Assembly (NCBI RefSeq): GCF_000186865.1 | Contig: NW_008705568.1 | Coordinates: 155,254-219,253 of the forward strand | Direction of reading: 5' to 3' | DNA length: 64,000 bases | Source: Aureococcus anophagefferens | Lineage: Eukaryota; Sar; Pelagophyceae; Pelagomonadales; Pelagomonadaceae | Shown here: one piece after another, positions 44,884 to 55,238 of the stretch | How positions within the stretch are numbered: position 1 is the first letter of the stretch | Layout of the letters: each line of letters starts with the position of its first letter | Made by a program: the position numbers and the translations under genes | Notes under the pieces: generated by a model | Seen by the model: the letters and a program-made list of their open reading frames with translations, nothing else | What the model was told of the DNA's origin: nothing | The model's database searches: none

Positions 44884-47800
44884 ATGTTGGGGCTGCCTCC
44901 GCCCGAGGGCGGCGGCATCCTCTCGGACGCCATGGCGCTCCGCGCGGCCATGCGGCGGCGGAAACCGGAGAAGCTGCGAAACGTCGTCGCCCGGAGCCGG
45001 TCGGCGTCGCTCCTGCCGCCGCAGACCGAGCGGAGCCTCGCGCTCGCGGCGTCGGAGCGGACGCTCCCGGAGCGGAGCCTCGCCCTGTCGCGGCCGCCGT
45101 CGTCGGAGCGGCGCCTCGCGCCGGCGCGGTCCCGGCCGCCGCCGTCCGAGCGCGGCGGGGCGCGGCCGTCGGAGCGGGCGCCGAAAACCGCGGACGCGCT
45201 GCTGTCGCGGTCCTGGACCGCCGCGATGCCGAAGCTGAGCGAGCTCGCCCTCGAGTCGCGCGCGCCCACGCCGAGCTCCGCGCGGTTCCTGCCCCGGGCG
45301 TCGTCCGGCGGCGACGACGCGAGCCTCGTCGCCGGCCTCGTCGGGTCGACGCGCGACGCGTTCCTCGAGGCGCCCGCGGCGAAGCGGCGCATCGCCGCGC
45401 TGCTGAGCAAGCCCGAGGCCGTCGGCGACCGGCCGCCGCCGGCGCTCGCCGCCGCCCCGGGCCCGCCGCCGACGGCGGGCCTCAAGGTCGCGGGCGTCCG
45501 GCGCTTCGGGACCGCCGCGCTCGGCGCGTCGGGCGCCTTCGGCGAGATCCGCGAGGACGCGCTGGTGGTGCTGGAGCACGACCGCGGCCCGGTGCGGCCC
45601 CGGGGCAAGGTGCCGCGGCTCGACCTGCGGTTGGTGCAGGGCGCGGACATCGGCCGCGTCATGCCCCTGCTGCGCCCGGCGAACCGCGAGCGCTTCGCGG
45701 CGCTCGCCGAGCCCGTGCGGGACCGGAACAAGGTCTGGCGTCTCGAGAGTTTCCGCTTCGAGTGGCGGAAGAAGCCGCGGCGGCTCAAGCTCGGCCGCTA
45801 CCCGCCCAAGAGGGTCGCGACGGCGCTCTTCAACGGCGCGCGCGACCGGACGAACTACGAGGGCTTCGTGGGCTGCGCCGCGGCGACGGAGGTCCTGGAG
45901 CGGCGCTGCTACATCCTGTCGCGGAGCTACTGCCACGTCACGCTCCTCGGCGTCGGCTTCGCGGGGCGCATCTACGTGCCGACGCACGCGGTCAACGCGA
46001 TCAACCGCTGCCTCAAGCTGCGCTGCTACGTGGCGGAGTGCGCCCAGTACTGCGAGACGACGCTGGGGACGCGGGACGTCGAGGCGCTCTTCGGCCACCG
46101 GGCCGACTACTGGGATCTGCTCAAGCCCGGGAACCGCGGCGCGTTCCTGACGGCGCTGCGCGAGCAGACGTACCTGCGCTACGCGCTCGTCGAGTGCTGG
46201 TGGACCTCGAAGAAACCGCCCCGGGGCTGCTGCGACCCGTCGACGGGCGTCGACCTCGAGGGCCGCGCGCTGTCGGACGGCGACAAAGCCAGGGCGCTCA
46301 ACGCGTGCGAGGCGTCGTCGCCGTTTTTAGCCGGCCGCCGCGTGACGCGCTACGAGGACCTGGACCGCTGGCACACGTCGCCCGAGGTCATGGCCAAGGG
46401 CGGCGCGCCGCCCGTCCTCCGGGGCGAGCACCGCGTGAAGCAGCGGATGGTGCAGAACGACGACGGTTCTCATAGCTTCGAGGACTACGACCGCCTCGAC
46501 ATGGTCGCGTGGTACACGGCCTACACTGTGCGCGTCGAGCCGTCGGTGCACGTCGGCGTCGAGGTCCGGGAGGCCGCGGACAAGGTCCGCGCGCGCGACC
46601 GCGAAGCGCGGCTGCGGGACGAGGAGGCCGCGAAGGCGCGCGCGATGGCCAAGTGGCTCGCGACGCCCAAGCGGTTCCGGGGCACGGTCGTCAACTTCGC
46701 CGCGCACCTCGGCAAGGAGCGCTGCTGCATCCGCATCGTCGAGCCGCCCCAGGGCGGGTCCAAGGTCTTCTTCATGACCGTGACGCACTGCGCGACGCTC
46801 CTGGAGTGGACGCTGAGGGTGGCCTACAAGGAGCTCGCGGAGTGGCTCAAGTGCCCGCCGTCGACGGACGCCGACGTGAACCACCTCATGGTGCTGCGCC
46901 TGCCCGAGGTCTGCCGCTTCGACTCGGAGGACAAGCTCCGCGCGCGCCGCGACCGCGAGTTCCAGACGACGGGCAAGAAGCGCGTCTGGAAGCGGCCGCC
47001 GCCCTACGAGGCGCGCCCCCAGACGTCGACGGGCTCCATCGAGACGTTGGTGGTGGGCCCGCGCCAGTCGCAGGTCGACCCGGACCGCCTCGCGGAGCTC
47101 CCGGGCAAGCAGACGCTGGCGATGACCGTCGTGCCGCCGCCGCGGCTGCCGGAGGTCCGCGCGGCCCTGGCGAGGCCGCCGCCGAACCCGGGCTTCGGCT
47201 TCGCGCTCCGCGGGAGAGAGCGGCGCGCGGCGCGGCGCGACTTCTTCAAGCGGCGGCCGAGCCGCCGCGAGGTCAAGCGCGGCGGCCACCGCGTCGCCGG
47301 CGGCGTGTCGCGCGTCGGCGGCGTGCGCCTCGTCATGTACGAGCTCATCCGGGTCGTCGACGGGCTCTCGCGCGACGAGGCGCACTCGAAGACGCACTCC
47401 GATTCCTACGAGCTCGTCTGCTACTGGGGCGAGGAGTGGTCCTTCTCCCTGACCATGGTGCTCCACGCGCTGGACTGCAGCCGCTTCGCGCGCGGCGACC
47501 CGGACCAGATCGCCGCCATGTTCTGCTACACGCCCGGCAACGTCCGCGCGGCGAAAGCCGCGGCCGTCGCGGCCGCGGAGGCGGCGGCGTACCTCGCGGA
47601 CAAGGACGCCTACGACGCGGCGACGGCCGTCTTCGAATGCCAGTTCCTCGAGGCCGTGCGCGCGAAGCGGGCGGCGCCGGAGCGGCCGAAGAAGGGCCGG
47701 CCGCCGGCCGTCGACCGCGAAACGGTCGAGCTGGACGCGCACCGCTGCATCACGCGGCGCTACTCGACGGCCTGGGACAAGACGACGCGGCAGCTGCTCT

Positions 47801-48975
47801 ACAACGCCAAGCTCGTGCTCGACTACGAGACCGACGCGCCGCCCGCGCCCGCGACGCCGCCGCCGAGCCCGCCGCCGGAGCCGCGCGACGGCTTCGAGAC
47901 GCCGCCGACGGGCGCGCGGTCGCTCGTCGCGTCCCCCGAGAAGCCAAAACCCGACGACGCCGACGACGCGCGCGACGGGTCCATCTACTCGGAGCCGAAC
48001 CACCTGTCGGACGCGCGGCGCGCCGTCGCCGCGCGCGCGCGCGAGTGCGCGGCCGCGCCGCGGCCGCCGGCGAATTCGCCCGCCGCGGTCTTCCGCAAGG
48101 CGCCGCGGCCGAGGCCGCCGAGGCGGCGGCGGCCCGGCGGCCGGCCGCCCGTCGTCGTCGCGGAGGCGCTGGACCGCAAGTGGGTGCGCCGCGACCGCTT
48201 CGACGCGTGGCTGCGGAGAGAAATAGACGCGCCGCCGCGCGACCGCGCCGGCGTCGACGCGCGCGACCGGCGGCCCCTGCTCGCGCCCGACCAGGAGCGC
48301 GTCTTCTTGGACGACGCCTTCGACGTCCTCGACGAGCCCTTCCGCGAGGAGCCCAAGGGCAAGGCGGGCCACTTCGACGCGAGGATGGTCCGGCGCTACC
48401 TCGACGAGCTCCGGACGAACCCGCAGGCCAACGACCCGAACCCGCCCCAGAAGCTGCGCGTGCGGCTGCCGACGCGGCTGTACCGGGCGGTGAAGGCGCT
48501 GCGGAGCGTCGTCCGGGGCCACCCGGACAACTTCTACACGTTGGTGACCGTCGAGCAGCCCCGGGACCGGCTCCTGTTCCTCATCGAGATCCTGGACGGG
48601 TCCTGCGAGCAGATCCCGCTCAAGTGGTCGTCGGAGCAGCAGAGCCACCTCGCGAACTCGCTGGAGGCCGTGACGGCGGAGGAGCTCAAGGTCCAGATGG
48701 ACGTCATGCTCGCGTCCATAGCGGTCAAGGACGGCGACGTCGACGACGACGGCGCCTTCGTCGGCCCGCGCTTCGTCGCCGAGTTCACGGACGTCGACGC
48801 CGGCGTGCCCGACATGGACGAGGTCATCGACGACTCCGTCTTCGAGGACATCGACCTCCTCATGGCCGACAAGTTCGCGAAGAAGACGCCGTCCTACGCG
48901 ACGCGGACGCCGAAGAAGAAGGAGCGCAAGAAGCCCGCGCCGCCGCCCATGAGCCCGCCGCGCGAGGGGACCTAA
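44884..48975 (+). CDS. Unrecognised 1363-aa orphan protein
   Basis: One uninterrupted frame of 4.1 kb. Residues 40-110 are a Ser/Arg/Pro-rich disordered region with loosely repeated SERSLALA / PPPSERG units. Residues 230-560 look globular, with Cys- and Tyr-rich segments (TEVLERRCYILSRSYCHVTL, KLRCYVAECAQYCETTLGTR). Residues 580-830 and 850-930 are further folded blocks (SYELVCYWGEEWSFSLTMVL). A Pro-rich acidic linker covers ~985-1090, then a helical C-terminal domain (KLRVRLPTRLYRAVKALRSV ... SLEAVTAEELKVQMDVML) and a Lys/Pro tail. No signal peptide or membrane span. Uniform codon use argues for one real gene. I recognise no family. Confidence 0.7.
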   Translation: MLGLPPPEGGGILSDAMALRAAMRRRKPEKLRNVVARSRSASLLPPQTERSLALAASERTLPERSLALSRPPSSERRLAPARSRPPPSERGGARPSERAPKTADALLSRSWTAAMPKLSELALESRAPTPSSARFLPRASSGGDDASLVAGLVGSTRDAFLEAPAAKRRIAALLSKPEAVGDRPPPALAAAPGPPPTAGLKVAGVRRFGTAALGASGAFGEIREDALVVLEHDRGPVRPRGKVPRLDLRLVQGADIGRVMPLLRPANRERFAALAEPVRDRNKVWRLESFRFEWRKKPRRLKLGRYPPKRVATALFNGARDRTNYEGFVGCAAATEVLERRCYILSRSYCHVTLLGVGFAGRIYVPTHAVNAINRCLKLRCYVAECAQYCETTLGTRDVEALFGHRADYWDLLKPGNRGAFLTALREQTYLRYALVECWWTSKKPPRGCCDPSTGVDLEGRALSDGDKARALNACEASSPFLAGRRVTRYEDLDRWHTSPEVMAKGGAPPVLRGEHRVKQRMVQNDDGSHSFEDYDRLDMVAWYTAYTVRVEPSVHVGVEVREAADKVRARDREARLRDEEAAKARAMAKWLATPKRFRGTVVNFAAHLGKERCCIRIVEPPQGGSKVFFMTVTHCATLLEWTLRVAYKELAEWLKCPPSTDADVNHLMVLRLPEVCRFDSEDKLRARRDREFQTTGKKRVWKRPPPYEARPQTSTGSIETLVVGPRQSQVDPDRLAELPGKQTLAMTVVPPPRLPEVRAALARPPPNPGFGFALRGRERRAARRDFFKRRPSRREVKRGGHRVAGGVSRVGGVRLVMYELIRVVDGLSRDEAHSKTHSDSYELVCYWGEEWSFSLTMVLHALDCSRFARGDPDQIAAMFCYTPGNVRAAKAAAVAAAEAAAYLADKDAYDAATAVFECQFLEAVRAKRAAPERPKKGRPPAVDRETVELDAHRCITRRYSTAWDKTTRQLLYNAKLVLDYETDAPPAPATPPPSPPPEPRDGFETPPTGARSLVASPEKPKPDDADDARDGSIYSEPNHLSDARRAVAARARECAAAPRPPANSPAAVFRKAPRPRPPRRRRPGGRPPVVVAEALDRKWVRRDRFDAWLRREIDAPPRDRAGVDARDRRPLLAPDQERVFLDDAFDVLDEPFREEPKGKAGHFDARMVRRYLDELRTNPQANDPNPPQKLRVRLPTRLYRAVKALRSVVRGHPDNFYTLVTVEQPRDRLLFLIEILDGSCEQIPLKWSSEQQSHLANSLEAVTAEELKVQMDVMLASIAVKDGDVDDDGAFVGPRFVAEFTDVDAGVPDMDEVIDDSVFEDIDLLMADKFAKKTPSYATRTPKKKERKKPAPPPMSPPREGT

Positions 48976-49078
48976 GGCTGGGTGGCATGGGCGGGTGATG
49001 GGCGCGTCCGGAATGGTCCTTTGGGGTGCACGTTGAAGTCGCTTGCCTGCAACATCGACATAGGCTGACGAGTCGCGC

Positions 49079-50239
49079 ATGTGGCATTGCGTAATCAAGC
49101 GCTTAGCACTGCTGCTCACCACCGCTTTCGCAGCCGAAACGTGCAACATGGCCATCAAGAACGTGAACTACGCGCTCCTCGGCGTCGGCGGCGTCGGGTC
49201 GGCGCTCGTCGACGCCATAGCCGGCGCCCGGGACCACCACCTCAAGACCTACGGCGTGAAATTGACGGCGTGCCTCGTCGCCGATTCCTCGGGCGCCCTC
49301 GTGGCGAAGGGCGGCTTAGACGACGCGGCGCTCCGGGGCGCCGTCGCGGCCAAGGCCAAGGGCGAGAAGGTGTCGAGCTTGGAGGGCGCGATCGCCGCCG
49401 CCGACGTCGCCGAAGCCGTCGCGGGCCTCGGCCCCGGCACGGTCGTCGTCGACTGCTCGGCGACGGACGCGACGGTGCCCCTGCTCATCCGCGCCGTCAC
49501 CGGCGGCCAGAAGGTCGTGTCCGCGAACAAGAAGCCGTTCAGCGGGCCCCAGGCCGACTACGACGCCCTGTGCGGCCAGCCCCGCTTCGTCGACCGCGTG
49601 CGCCACGAGTCGAGCGTCGGCGCGGGCCTGCCGGCCATCGCGGCGCTCCAGCGGCTGGTCATGGCCAACGACCCCGTGAAGAAGATCAGCGGCACGTTCT
49701 CGGGGACTTTGGGCTACGTCATGACGGGCCTGCAGGCCGGCCGGCCCTTCTCGGAGATCGTCCTCGAGGCGAAGCAGTTGGGCTACACGGAGCCGGACCC
49801 GCGCGACGATCTAGGAGGCGTCGACGTGGCGCGCAAGGCGCTGATCCTCGCGCGCGGCCTCGGCTGGCGGCTCGAGATGAGCGACGTCGACGTGACGCCG
49901 CTCTACCCGCCGGAGCTCGCGGCGTTGAGCGTGCCGGACTTCCTCGCGGCGCTCCCGGGCCTCGACGCCGGCTTCAAGGCCAAGGCCGACGCGGCGGCGG
50001 CGGCGGGCGAGGCGCTCCGCTACGCGGCGAACGTCGAGGACGGGAAACTGACCGTGGGCCTCGCGTCCGTGGCGCTGGCGTCGCCGCTGGGGTCCCTGTC
50101 GGGCACGGACAACCTGGTCGAGTACTACACGCAGTGGTACGACCCGTCGCCGCTCGTCGTCCGCGGCGCGGGCGCGGGCGCGGGCACGACGGCGGCCGGC
50201 GTGCTGGCGGACATGCTCGAGCTCGCGTTCACGCCCTAG
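49079..50239 (+). CDS. Homoserine dehydrogenase
   Basis: 386 residues from ATG 49079, or ~363 from Met 49148 (MAIKNVNYALLG). The longer form adds a hydrophobic leader (MWHCVIKRLALLLTTAFA) that could direct it to the plastid, the expected site of the aspartate pathway. NAD(P)-binding LLGVGGVGSALVD opens the Rossmann fold; catalytic-domain landmarks are SANKKPFSG, HESSVGAGLP, GTLGYV and GYTEPDPRDDLGGVDVARKA. It is monofunctional (no aspartokinase fused), similar in size to yeast Hom6. It reduces aspartate semialdehyde to homoserine, the branch point to threonine and methionine. Ends 17 bases from the convergent FCP1-like gene. Confidence 0.92.
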   Translation: MWHCVIKRLALLLTTAFAAETCNMAIKNVNYALLGVGGVGSALVDAIAGARDHHLKTYGVKLTACLVADSSGALVAKGGLDDAALRGAVAAKAKGEKVSSLEGAIAAADVAEAVAGLGPGTVVVDCSATDATVPLLIRAVTGGQKVVSANKKPFSGPQADYDALCGQPRFVDRVRHESSVGAGLPAIAALQRLVMANDPVKKISGTFSGTLGYVMTGLQAGRPFSEIVLEAKQLGYTEPDPRDDLGGVDVARKALILARGLGWRLEMSDVDVTPLYPPELAALSVPDFLAALPGLDAGFKAKADAAAAAGEALRYAANVEDGKLTVGLASVALASPLGSLSGTDNLVEYYTQWYDPSPLVVRGAGAGAGTTAAGVLADMLELAFTP

Positions 50240-50256
50240 GAACTCCGCATCTAAAA

Positions 50257-51301
50257 TTAGGCGTCGCGCGTGAAACGCGCCGACAGGGGCCAGACGACGC
50301 CGCGCGTGCGGAGCCGCGGGAGCATGTCCGCCGCGAGGTCGCCGAGGTAGCGCAGTAGCAGACCCAGATCCTCCCGCGTCTCGATGGGCTGGTCGACGCG
50401 GTAGGGCTCGATCCTCGCGACGAAGGGCTGCAGAAACGGCTTCCAGGCTTCGGGCTGGTCGTCGAGGATGCAGAGCATGCCCGGCGCGACGGTCGTCGTC
50501 CGCCGCGAAGCGGTCGTCGTGTCCGGCTCGAAGCAACGCGCGTTCTCCAGGACCTTGGACTCGCGGCCGCCCTGTCGCGTCCGCGCGGCGCCGGAAACCA
50601 CGGTCACGTCCAGATCCGCCCAAGACCGCGCGTAGGGCGCCGTCGACCGGCCGATGGCCCGCACGGCCTCGGCGCCCTTGAGGTTGAGCGTGACGACGCT
50701 CACGTCGACGGCGCACGTCGCCAGCAGACCGTCGATCAACGCTCCCGCGCCGGGGCGCACGGCGATTTTGTGCTCGCCCATGGTGACGACGGTCTCGGCG
50801 ATCTGCGACGCCGCCAGGGGCATTTCGCGCGCGGGCATCATGTGGATGAGCGTGTGGTCGAGGTCGAGGACGACGTGGGCCCGGAGGAGCCGCGCCTCGG
50901 GATGCGCCGCGGGGACGCTCGGGGCCCACGTCCTCGTAGTCCTCAGGGCGCCGCTCGCGGCTTGGACCGGCGACTGCGCTTCCGCTTCCGCCGCGACGGC
51001 TCGAAGGTGGCGCTCGAAGGTCTCGCCTTTTGGCACGCACGTGAGGGAGACACCGGTAATGCCCGTGGCTCCTCTGTTTTGATGTGTCTTGAAAATGCCG
51101 GGGAACTTGCGCAAGAAGGCCTCGAGTCCATCGCTAAATTTGGCCGGCTGCACGAAGTAGTTCCGGAGCACATTCACGTCCAATTTTTTGGGAGAGTAAC
51201 AGTGATTCAGCTTTTCGACGAGGAACTCGAGCGCGTCGAAGAACGAGCAGCCCGCCAGAGGCCGGCGGAGCGCGAGAGGCTTCGCTCGAGCGGCCCGGAC
51301 C

Positions 51302-51340
<39 letters not shown>

Positions 51341-52836
51341 ACGGCGGGCGCGGGCGCCGCGGCGGGCGCCGCTTCCGCCGCGAGAACTCGGAGGGGGCGC
51401 TCGTAGCCATCCACAAGTCTGACAAAAAGGGGGCACGAGGTTGATAACTCGAAAATGGGAGGGAACTTGCGAAGAATGCCCTCGAGCGTATAACGAAACA
51501 GCGTGGAGGAAGGTGGCACCCAGTATTCCAGCAGATGTTTGAGTTCGAGGTACTGTAGATTCATAATCTTCAGCGTTTTCACGAGAAAATTGACGGTTTC
51601 GAACACCGAGCAGCCGGCCAGGGGCCGCTCGCGCGCGAGACCGACTCTTTGCTCCTGGGACAGATTCAGAGGATTCTGCGCAGGCTTGGGCGCCGTGGCC
51701 TTCAATCGCTCGCGCGTCGCGTACGCGGCAAGGGACGCGGCGCTGTCGTCCGCGCGGACGGGCCGTTGCTTGCCGCCATGCTTCGCGACGCAGTGGCTCC
51801 GGAAGGCCGCGAGGTTGACGAAGAGGCGGCTCGGCTTGCAGAAACAGCGCACGCCTTTGCCGTCCTCGAGCTCAGACGGCTCGGCGGGCGGCGGCGAGGG
51901 CGCCCCGTCGCCCGGGGTCTGGACCAGGTCGGGCGCCTCCCGCGCCGGCGTCGCGGGGCCGCTTGTCGCGGCGAGCCACGCGGGCACGACGCGGCCCGCG
52001 CCGCGGCCCGCCGGGCCCGCCGGGGCGACGGGCGCGACGGCGGCGGCCACGTGGCCCCGCGGGTCCTGGACGAAGCCGAGGCTCTCGATCTCGGGCGACC
52101 CGCGCTGTGGCGGCCGCGACGCCGGCGGGCGCGGGGCGGGCCGGTTCGCCATCCAGGCCGGCGTCGTGTGCCCGCGGGCGAAGAGCGCCGGGGGCGCCGC
52201 GGGCGGATGCCACTGCGTCGCGCCCGTCACCGCGTTCGCGTAGTAGACGCGGCCGCTCGACGGGTCGGCGTGCGCCGTCCAGGGATGCGGCAGCGGCGCG
52301 AGCGGGGAGGCAGGTGGCGGCGGCGCGGGCGCGGCGCCGGGACGCGGCAGCGGCGCGGGCACAGGGATGCGCCAACCGCCCGGCGGCGAGAAGCCGTTGG
52401 CGCCAGGCGCGGGCGCGTGCGCGGAGGCCGGAACCGGCCGCGACGCCGGCGGGCGCGGGGCGGGCGGCCGCGACGCCGGCGGGCGCGGGGCAGGTGGGCG
52501 GGCGAGGAAGTCCGGGAGCACGGGTCGAAACGACGGCGCGGCGGACGGCAGGAGGTCGACGACGGCGCCCGCGGCCTCGGCCTCGGCCTTGCGCGCCGCG
52601 GTCCGTTCGGCCTCGGTCTGCGAGCCCAGGAGCACGACCTCGTCGTCCGAGTCGTCCGGCGCCGGCGCGGCGCGCTGACGTTTCCGCGGATCGCGCCAGG
52701 ACTCTTCGGTGTCCGAGTCGTCGATGACGACGATGGTTCGATCGGCGACGTTCGACGCCTCCCCCGCTTCCGCTCGCCGTTTTCTGCGCGGATCGCGCGC
52801 CGCGAGCTGCGCGAGAAGTTCATCGCGAGCGCTCAT
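50257..52836 (-). CDS. FCP1-like CTD phosphatase with WW, C2H2 and winged-helix-like repeats (paralog 1)
   Basis: 859 residues, start MSARDELLAQLAARDPRRKR. In order: acidic SUMO-interaction-like N-terminus (TIVVIDDSDTEE, DDEVVLLGSQTEAE), Pro/Ala linker, WW domain ~190-222 (HPWTAHADPSSGRVYYANAV, TQWHPP), C2H2-like finger ~345-370 (VRCFCKPSRLFVNLAAFRSH), two ~80-residue repeats (LAGCSVFETVNFLVKTL... and LAGCSFFDALEFLVEKL..., each ending in a 'FLRKFPGIF' type helix) resembling OST-HTH/LOTUS winged helices, and a C-terminal HAD domain with HVVLDLDHTLIHMM and LCILDDQPEAWKPFL. FCP1-type enzymes dephosphorylate the RNA polymerase II tail. It sits head-to-tail with a paralog downstream on the same strand. 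Confidence 0.8.
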
Positions 52837-52959
52837 CCTCCTTGAAAACTAGTCGCTTCGCATCGCCTTTTTGATTTTTGTGAGGCGGCCGAGCACCACT
52901 CTCAAAGTGAGGAGCGCGGCGACCCGCACCCCTCCGACATGTAGGCTACATGTCCTCCC

Positions 52960-55092
52960 TTAGCCGCTACGCGTCCACCGCGGCGGCAGGGGCCAGACGA
53001 CGCCGCGCGCGCGCAGTTGCGGGAGCATGTCCGCCGCGAGGTCGCCGAGGTAGCGCATCGAGGCGGCGAGGGCCTCGCGCGTCTCGATGGGCTGGTCGAC
53101 GCGGTAGGGCTCGATCTTCGCGACGAAGGGCCGCAGAAACGGCTTCCAGGCCTCGGGCTGGTCGTCGAGGATGCAGAGCATGCCCGGCGCGACGGTCGTC
53201 GTGTCCGGCTCGTAGCAGCGCGCGCCGCTCTCGAGGACCTTCGACTCGCGGCCGCCCCGCCGCGTCCGCTCCTCCCCGGAAACCACCGTCACGTCCAAAC
53301 CCGCCCAGCTCCGCGCGTAGGGCGCCGTCGACCGGCCGACGGCCCGCACGGCCTCGGCGCCCTCGAGGTTGAGCGTCGTCACGCTCACGTCGACGACGCC
53401 CGTCGCCAGCAGCCCGTCGATCAACGCTCCCGCGCCGGGCCGGACGGCGATCGCGTGTGGGCCCATGTAGACGAGGGCCTCGGCAATCTCCGAGGCCGTC
53501 GCGGGCATCTCGCTCCCTCGCATCATGTGGATGAGCGTCTGGTCGAGGTCGAGGACGACGCGGCACCGGGGGAGCCGCGCCTCGGGGGTCGACCGCGGCG
53601 GCCCGCGCGCGCGCGCCGCGGCGTCGGCCGCGGCGGCGGCGAGGACCGCCGGGAGGCCCGTCCGGGCAGGAGTGGTCTGCCCGCGCGTGATGATCGCCGG
53701 GGCCGCGGGCGAATGCCACTGCGTTGCGCCCGTCACCGCGCTCTCGTAGTAGAAGCGGCCGCTCGACGGGTCGCGGTGCGCCGTCCAGGGATGCGGCAGC
53801 GGCGCGAGCGGGGAGGCAGGCGGCGGCGGCGCGCGCGCGGCGCCGGGGCGCGGCAGCGGCGCGGGCGCGGGGATGCGCCAGCCGCCCGGCGGCGAGAAAC
53901 CGCTGCCGCCGGGCGCGGGCGCGTGCGCGGAGGCCGGGACCGGCGCGTGGCGCTCAGGGCTCCGGCGCGGCGCGGGGCTCCGGCCGCGCCGAAGATCGGC
54001 CGGCGCGTACTCCGCGCGAGCTTCGTGGACCAGAAAGCGGCCATGAGCTGTCGGACGCGACTCGTCCCGGAGACGCTGTAAAGAAGCCTCGTGGCGTGGC
54101 GCGAGGCTGACGACGGTTCCGCCTCCTTTTCCCTTGACGATAAAAATAGTCGAATGCGTTGAGAGGAAATTTTTGATCCCGGTCGAATCCATAGTCTTCT
54201 TCCAGTTGTGTCCCAAGTGCCCAAGCGGCACCGTCCCGTCGCGCTTGAGTCTGAGGACAAGGAGTTCGGCGCTTTCCGCTGCAGATACTGCATTGAAAAA
54301 CTCCAATTTCAAGGCCGCGGTCTCCTCCTCCTCCTTCGACGCAAAGCGAAACCCCATCGCCTTCGCCGCGAGCTTCGCCATGCGCTCCTTGAGCCTTCGG
54401 GGTGCCTCGGCCTGTCTCTGCGCCTTTCTCGCCGCGGCTCGCCTCGCCTTCACCTCCGCTTCCTTCGCCTCGCGCTCCGAGGCGAGGCGCGCCTCCTCCG
54501 CCCGGCGCTCGGCCGCGACGCGCGCGAGCTCTGCGTCGCGCTTGGCCTGGCGCTCGGCCGCGACGCGCGCCTGCTCCTCGTCGCGCGCCCGCATCTCGGC
54601 GATCGCGCGCTCGCGCGCGGGCGTCGTCGTCGTCCGCGGCCGCCGCTCGGCCGGACGCGGCGCGGGCGCTGGCGCCGGCGCCGGCGCGTCGGGCTCGCTC
54701 GTCAGGTCGACGACGTCGTCCGCGAAGGCGGCGGTGATCGCGGCGGGCGCCGTCCGCAGCGCGGCCGCCAGCTCCGCGTCCGCGTCTGTGTCCGCGTCCG
54801 GCGCCGGCGCCGGCGCGCGCGGCCTCGGCCGCGGCGGGGCCGCGAGCGCGGCCGCGAGCGGGTCGTCGAAGGCCTTCTTCTTCTTCTTTTTCTTCTTCTG
54901 CACGAGGTCGACGACGGCGCCCGAGCGTTCAGCCTCGGCCTTGCGCGCGAGCGTCCGCTCCGCCTCGGTCTGCGAGCCCAGGAGCACGACTTCGTCGTCG
55001 GAATCGTCGGGCGTCGGCGCCGGCGCGGCGCGCCGCCGTTTCCGCGGGTCGCGCGCTGCGAGCTGGGCGAGCAACTGCGAACGCGTGCTCAT
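52960..55092 (-). CDS. FCP1-like CTD phosphatase with WW domain (paralog 2)
   Basis: I chose Met 55092 (MSTRSQLLAQLAARDPRKRR) because it aligns with the start of paralog 1; the frame is open to 55215. ~710 residues: acidic N-terminus (DDEVVLLGSQTEAERTLARK), Lys run, Ala/Arg/Glu-rich coiled coil (~170-260), one winged-helix-like module (~285-370, GTVPLGHLGHNWKKTMDSTG, KNFLSTHSTIFIV), Pro-rich linker, WW domain (HPWTAHRDPSSGRFYYESAV, TQWHSP) and HAD domain (RVVLDLDQTLIHMM, LCILDDQPEAWKPFL). It lacks the C2H2 finger and one HTH-like repeat of paralog 1. The HAD domains are near-identical over long stretches, so the duplication is recent compared with the divergence of the middle regions. Confidence 0.8.
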   Translation of the reverse strand: MSTRSQLLAQLAARDPRKRRRAAPAPTPDDSDDEVVLLGSQTEAERTLARKAEAERSGAVVDLVQKKKKKKKKAFDDPLAAALAAPPRPRPRAPAPAPDADTDADAELAAALRTAPAAITAAFADDVVDLTSEPDAPAPAPAPAPRPAERRPRTTTTPARERAIAEMRARDEEQARVAAERQAKRDAELARVAAERRAEEARLASEREAKEAEVKARRAAARKAQRQAEAPRRLKERMAKLAAKAMGFRFASKEEEETAALKLEFFNAVSAAESAELLVLRLKRDGTVPLGHLGHNWKKTMDSTGIKNFLSTHSTIFIVKGKGGGTVVSLAPRHEASLQRLRDESRPTAHGRFLVHEARAEYAPADLRRGRSPAPRRSPERHAPVPASAHAPAPGGSGFSPPGGWRIPAPAPLPRPGAARAPPPPASPLAPLPHPWTAHRDPSSGRFYYESAVTGATQWHSPAAPAIITRGQTTPARTGLPAVLAAAAADAAARARGPPRSTPEARLPRCRVVLDLDQTLIHMMRGSEMPATASEIAEALVYMGPHAIAVRPGAGALIDGLLATGVVDVSVTTLNLEGAEAVRAVGRSTAPYARSWAGLDVTVVSGEERTRRGGRESKVLESGARCYEPDTTTVAPGMLCILDDQPEAWKPFLRPFVAKIEPYRVDQPIETREALAASMRYLGDLAADMLPQLRARGVVWPLPPRWTRSG

Positions 55093-55238
55093 CGGCGGCT
55101 CACCACCATCGAGGCCCCTCATCATCGGAGAGGCTCCATGCTCTCGATAAAAGCGCGCCCTTGACTGCCTCGCGAAGCTCGCCGGGGGTCCCGCTTTCGC
55201 AACACCAGCAGACACACATTAGAAGACCCCCCGCCCCC

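Noticed and set aside
46327..49158. 943-codon minus-strand frame opposite the orphan gene
   Set aside because: Arg/Val/Leu/Asp-biased shadow sequence with no protein-like segments; the plus frame has balanced composition and folded-looking blocks.
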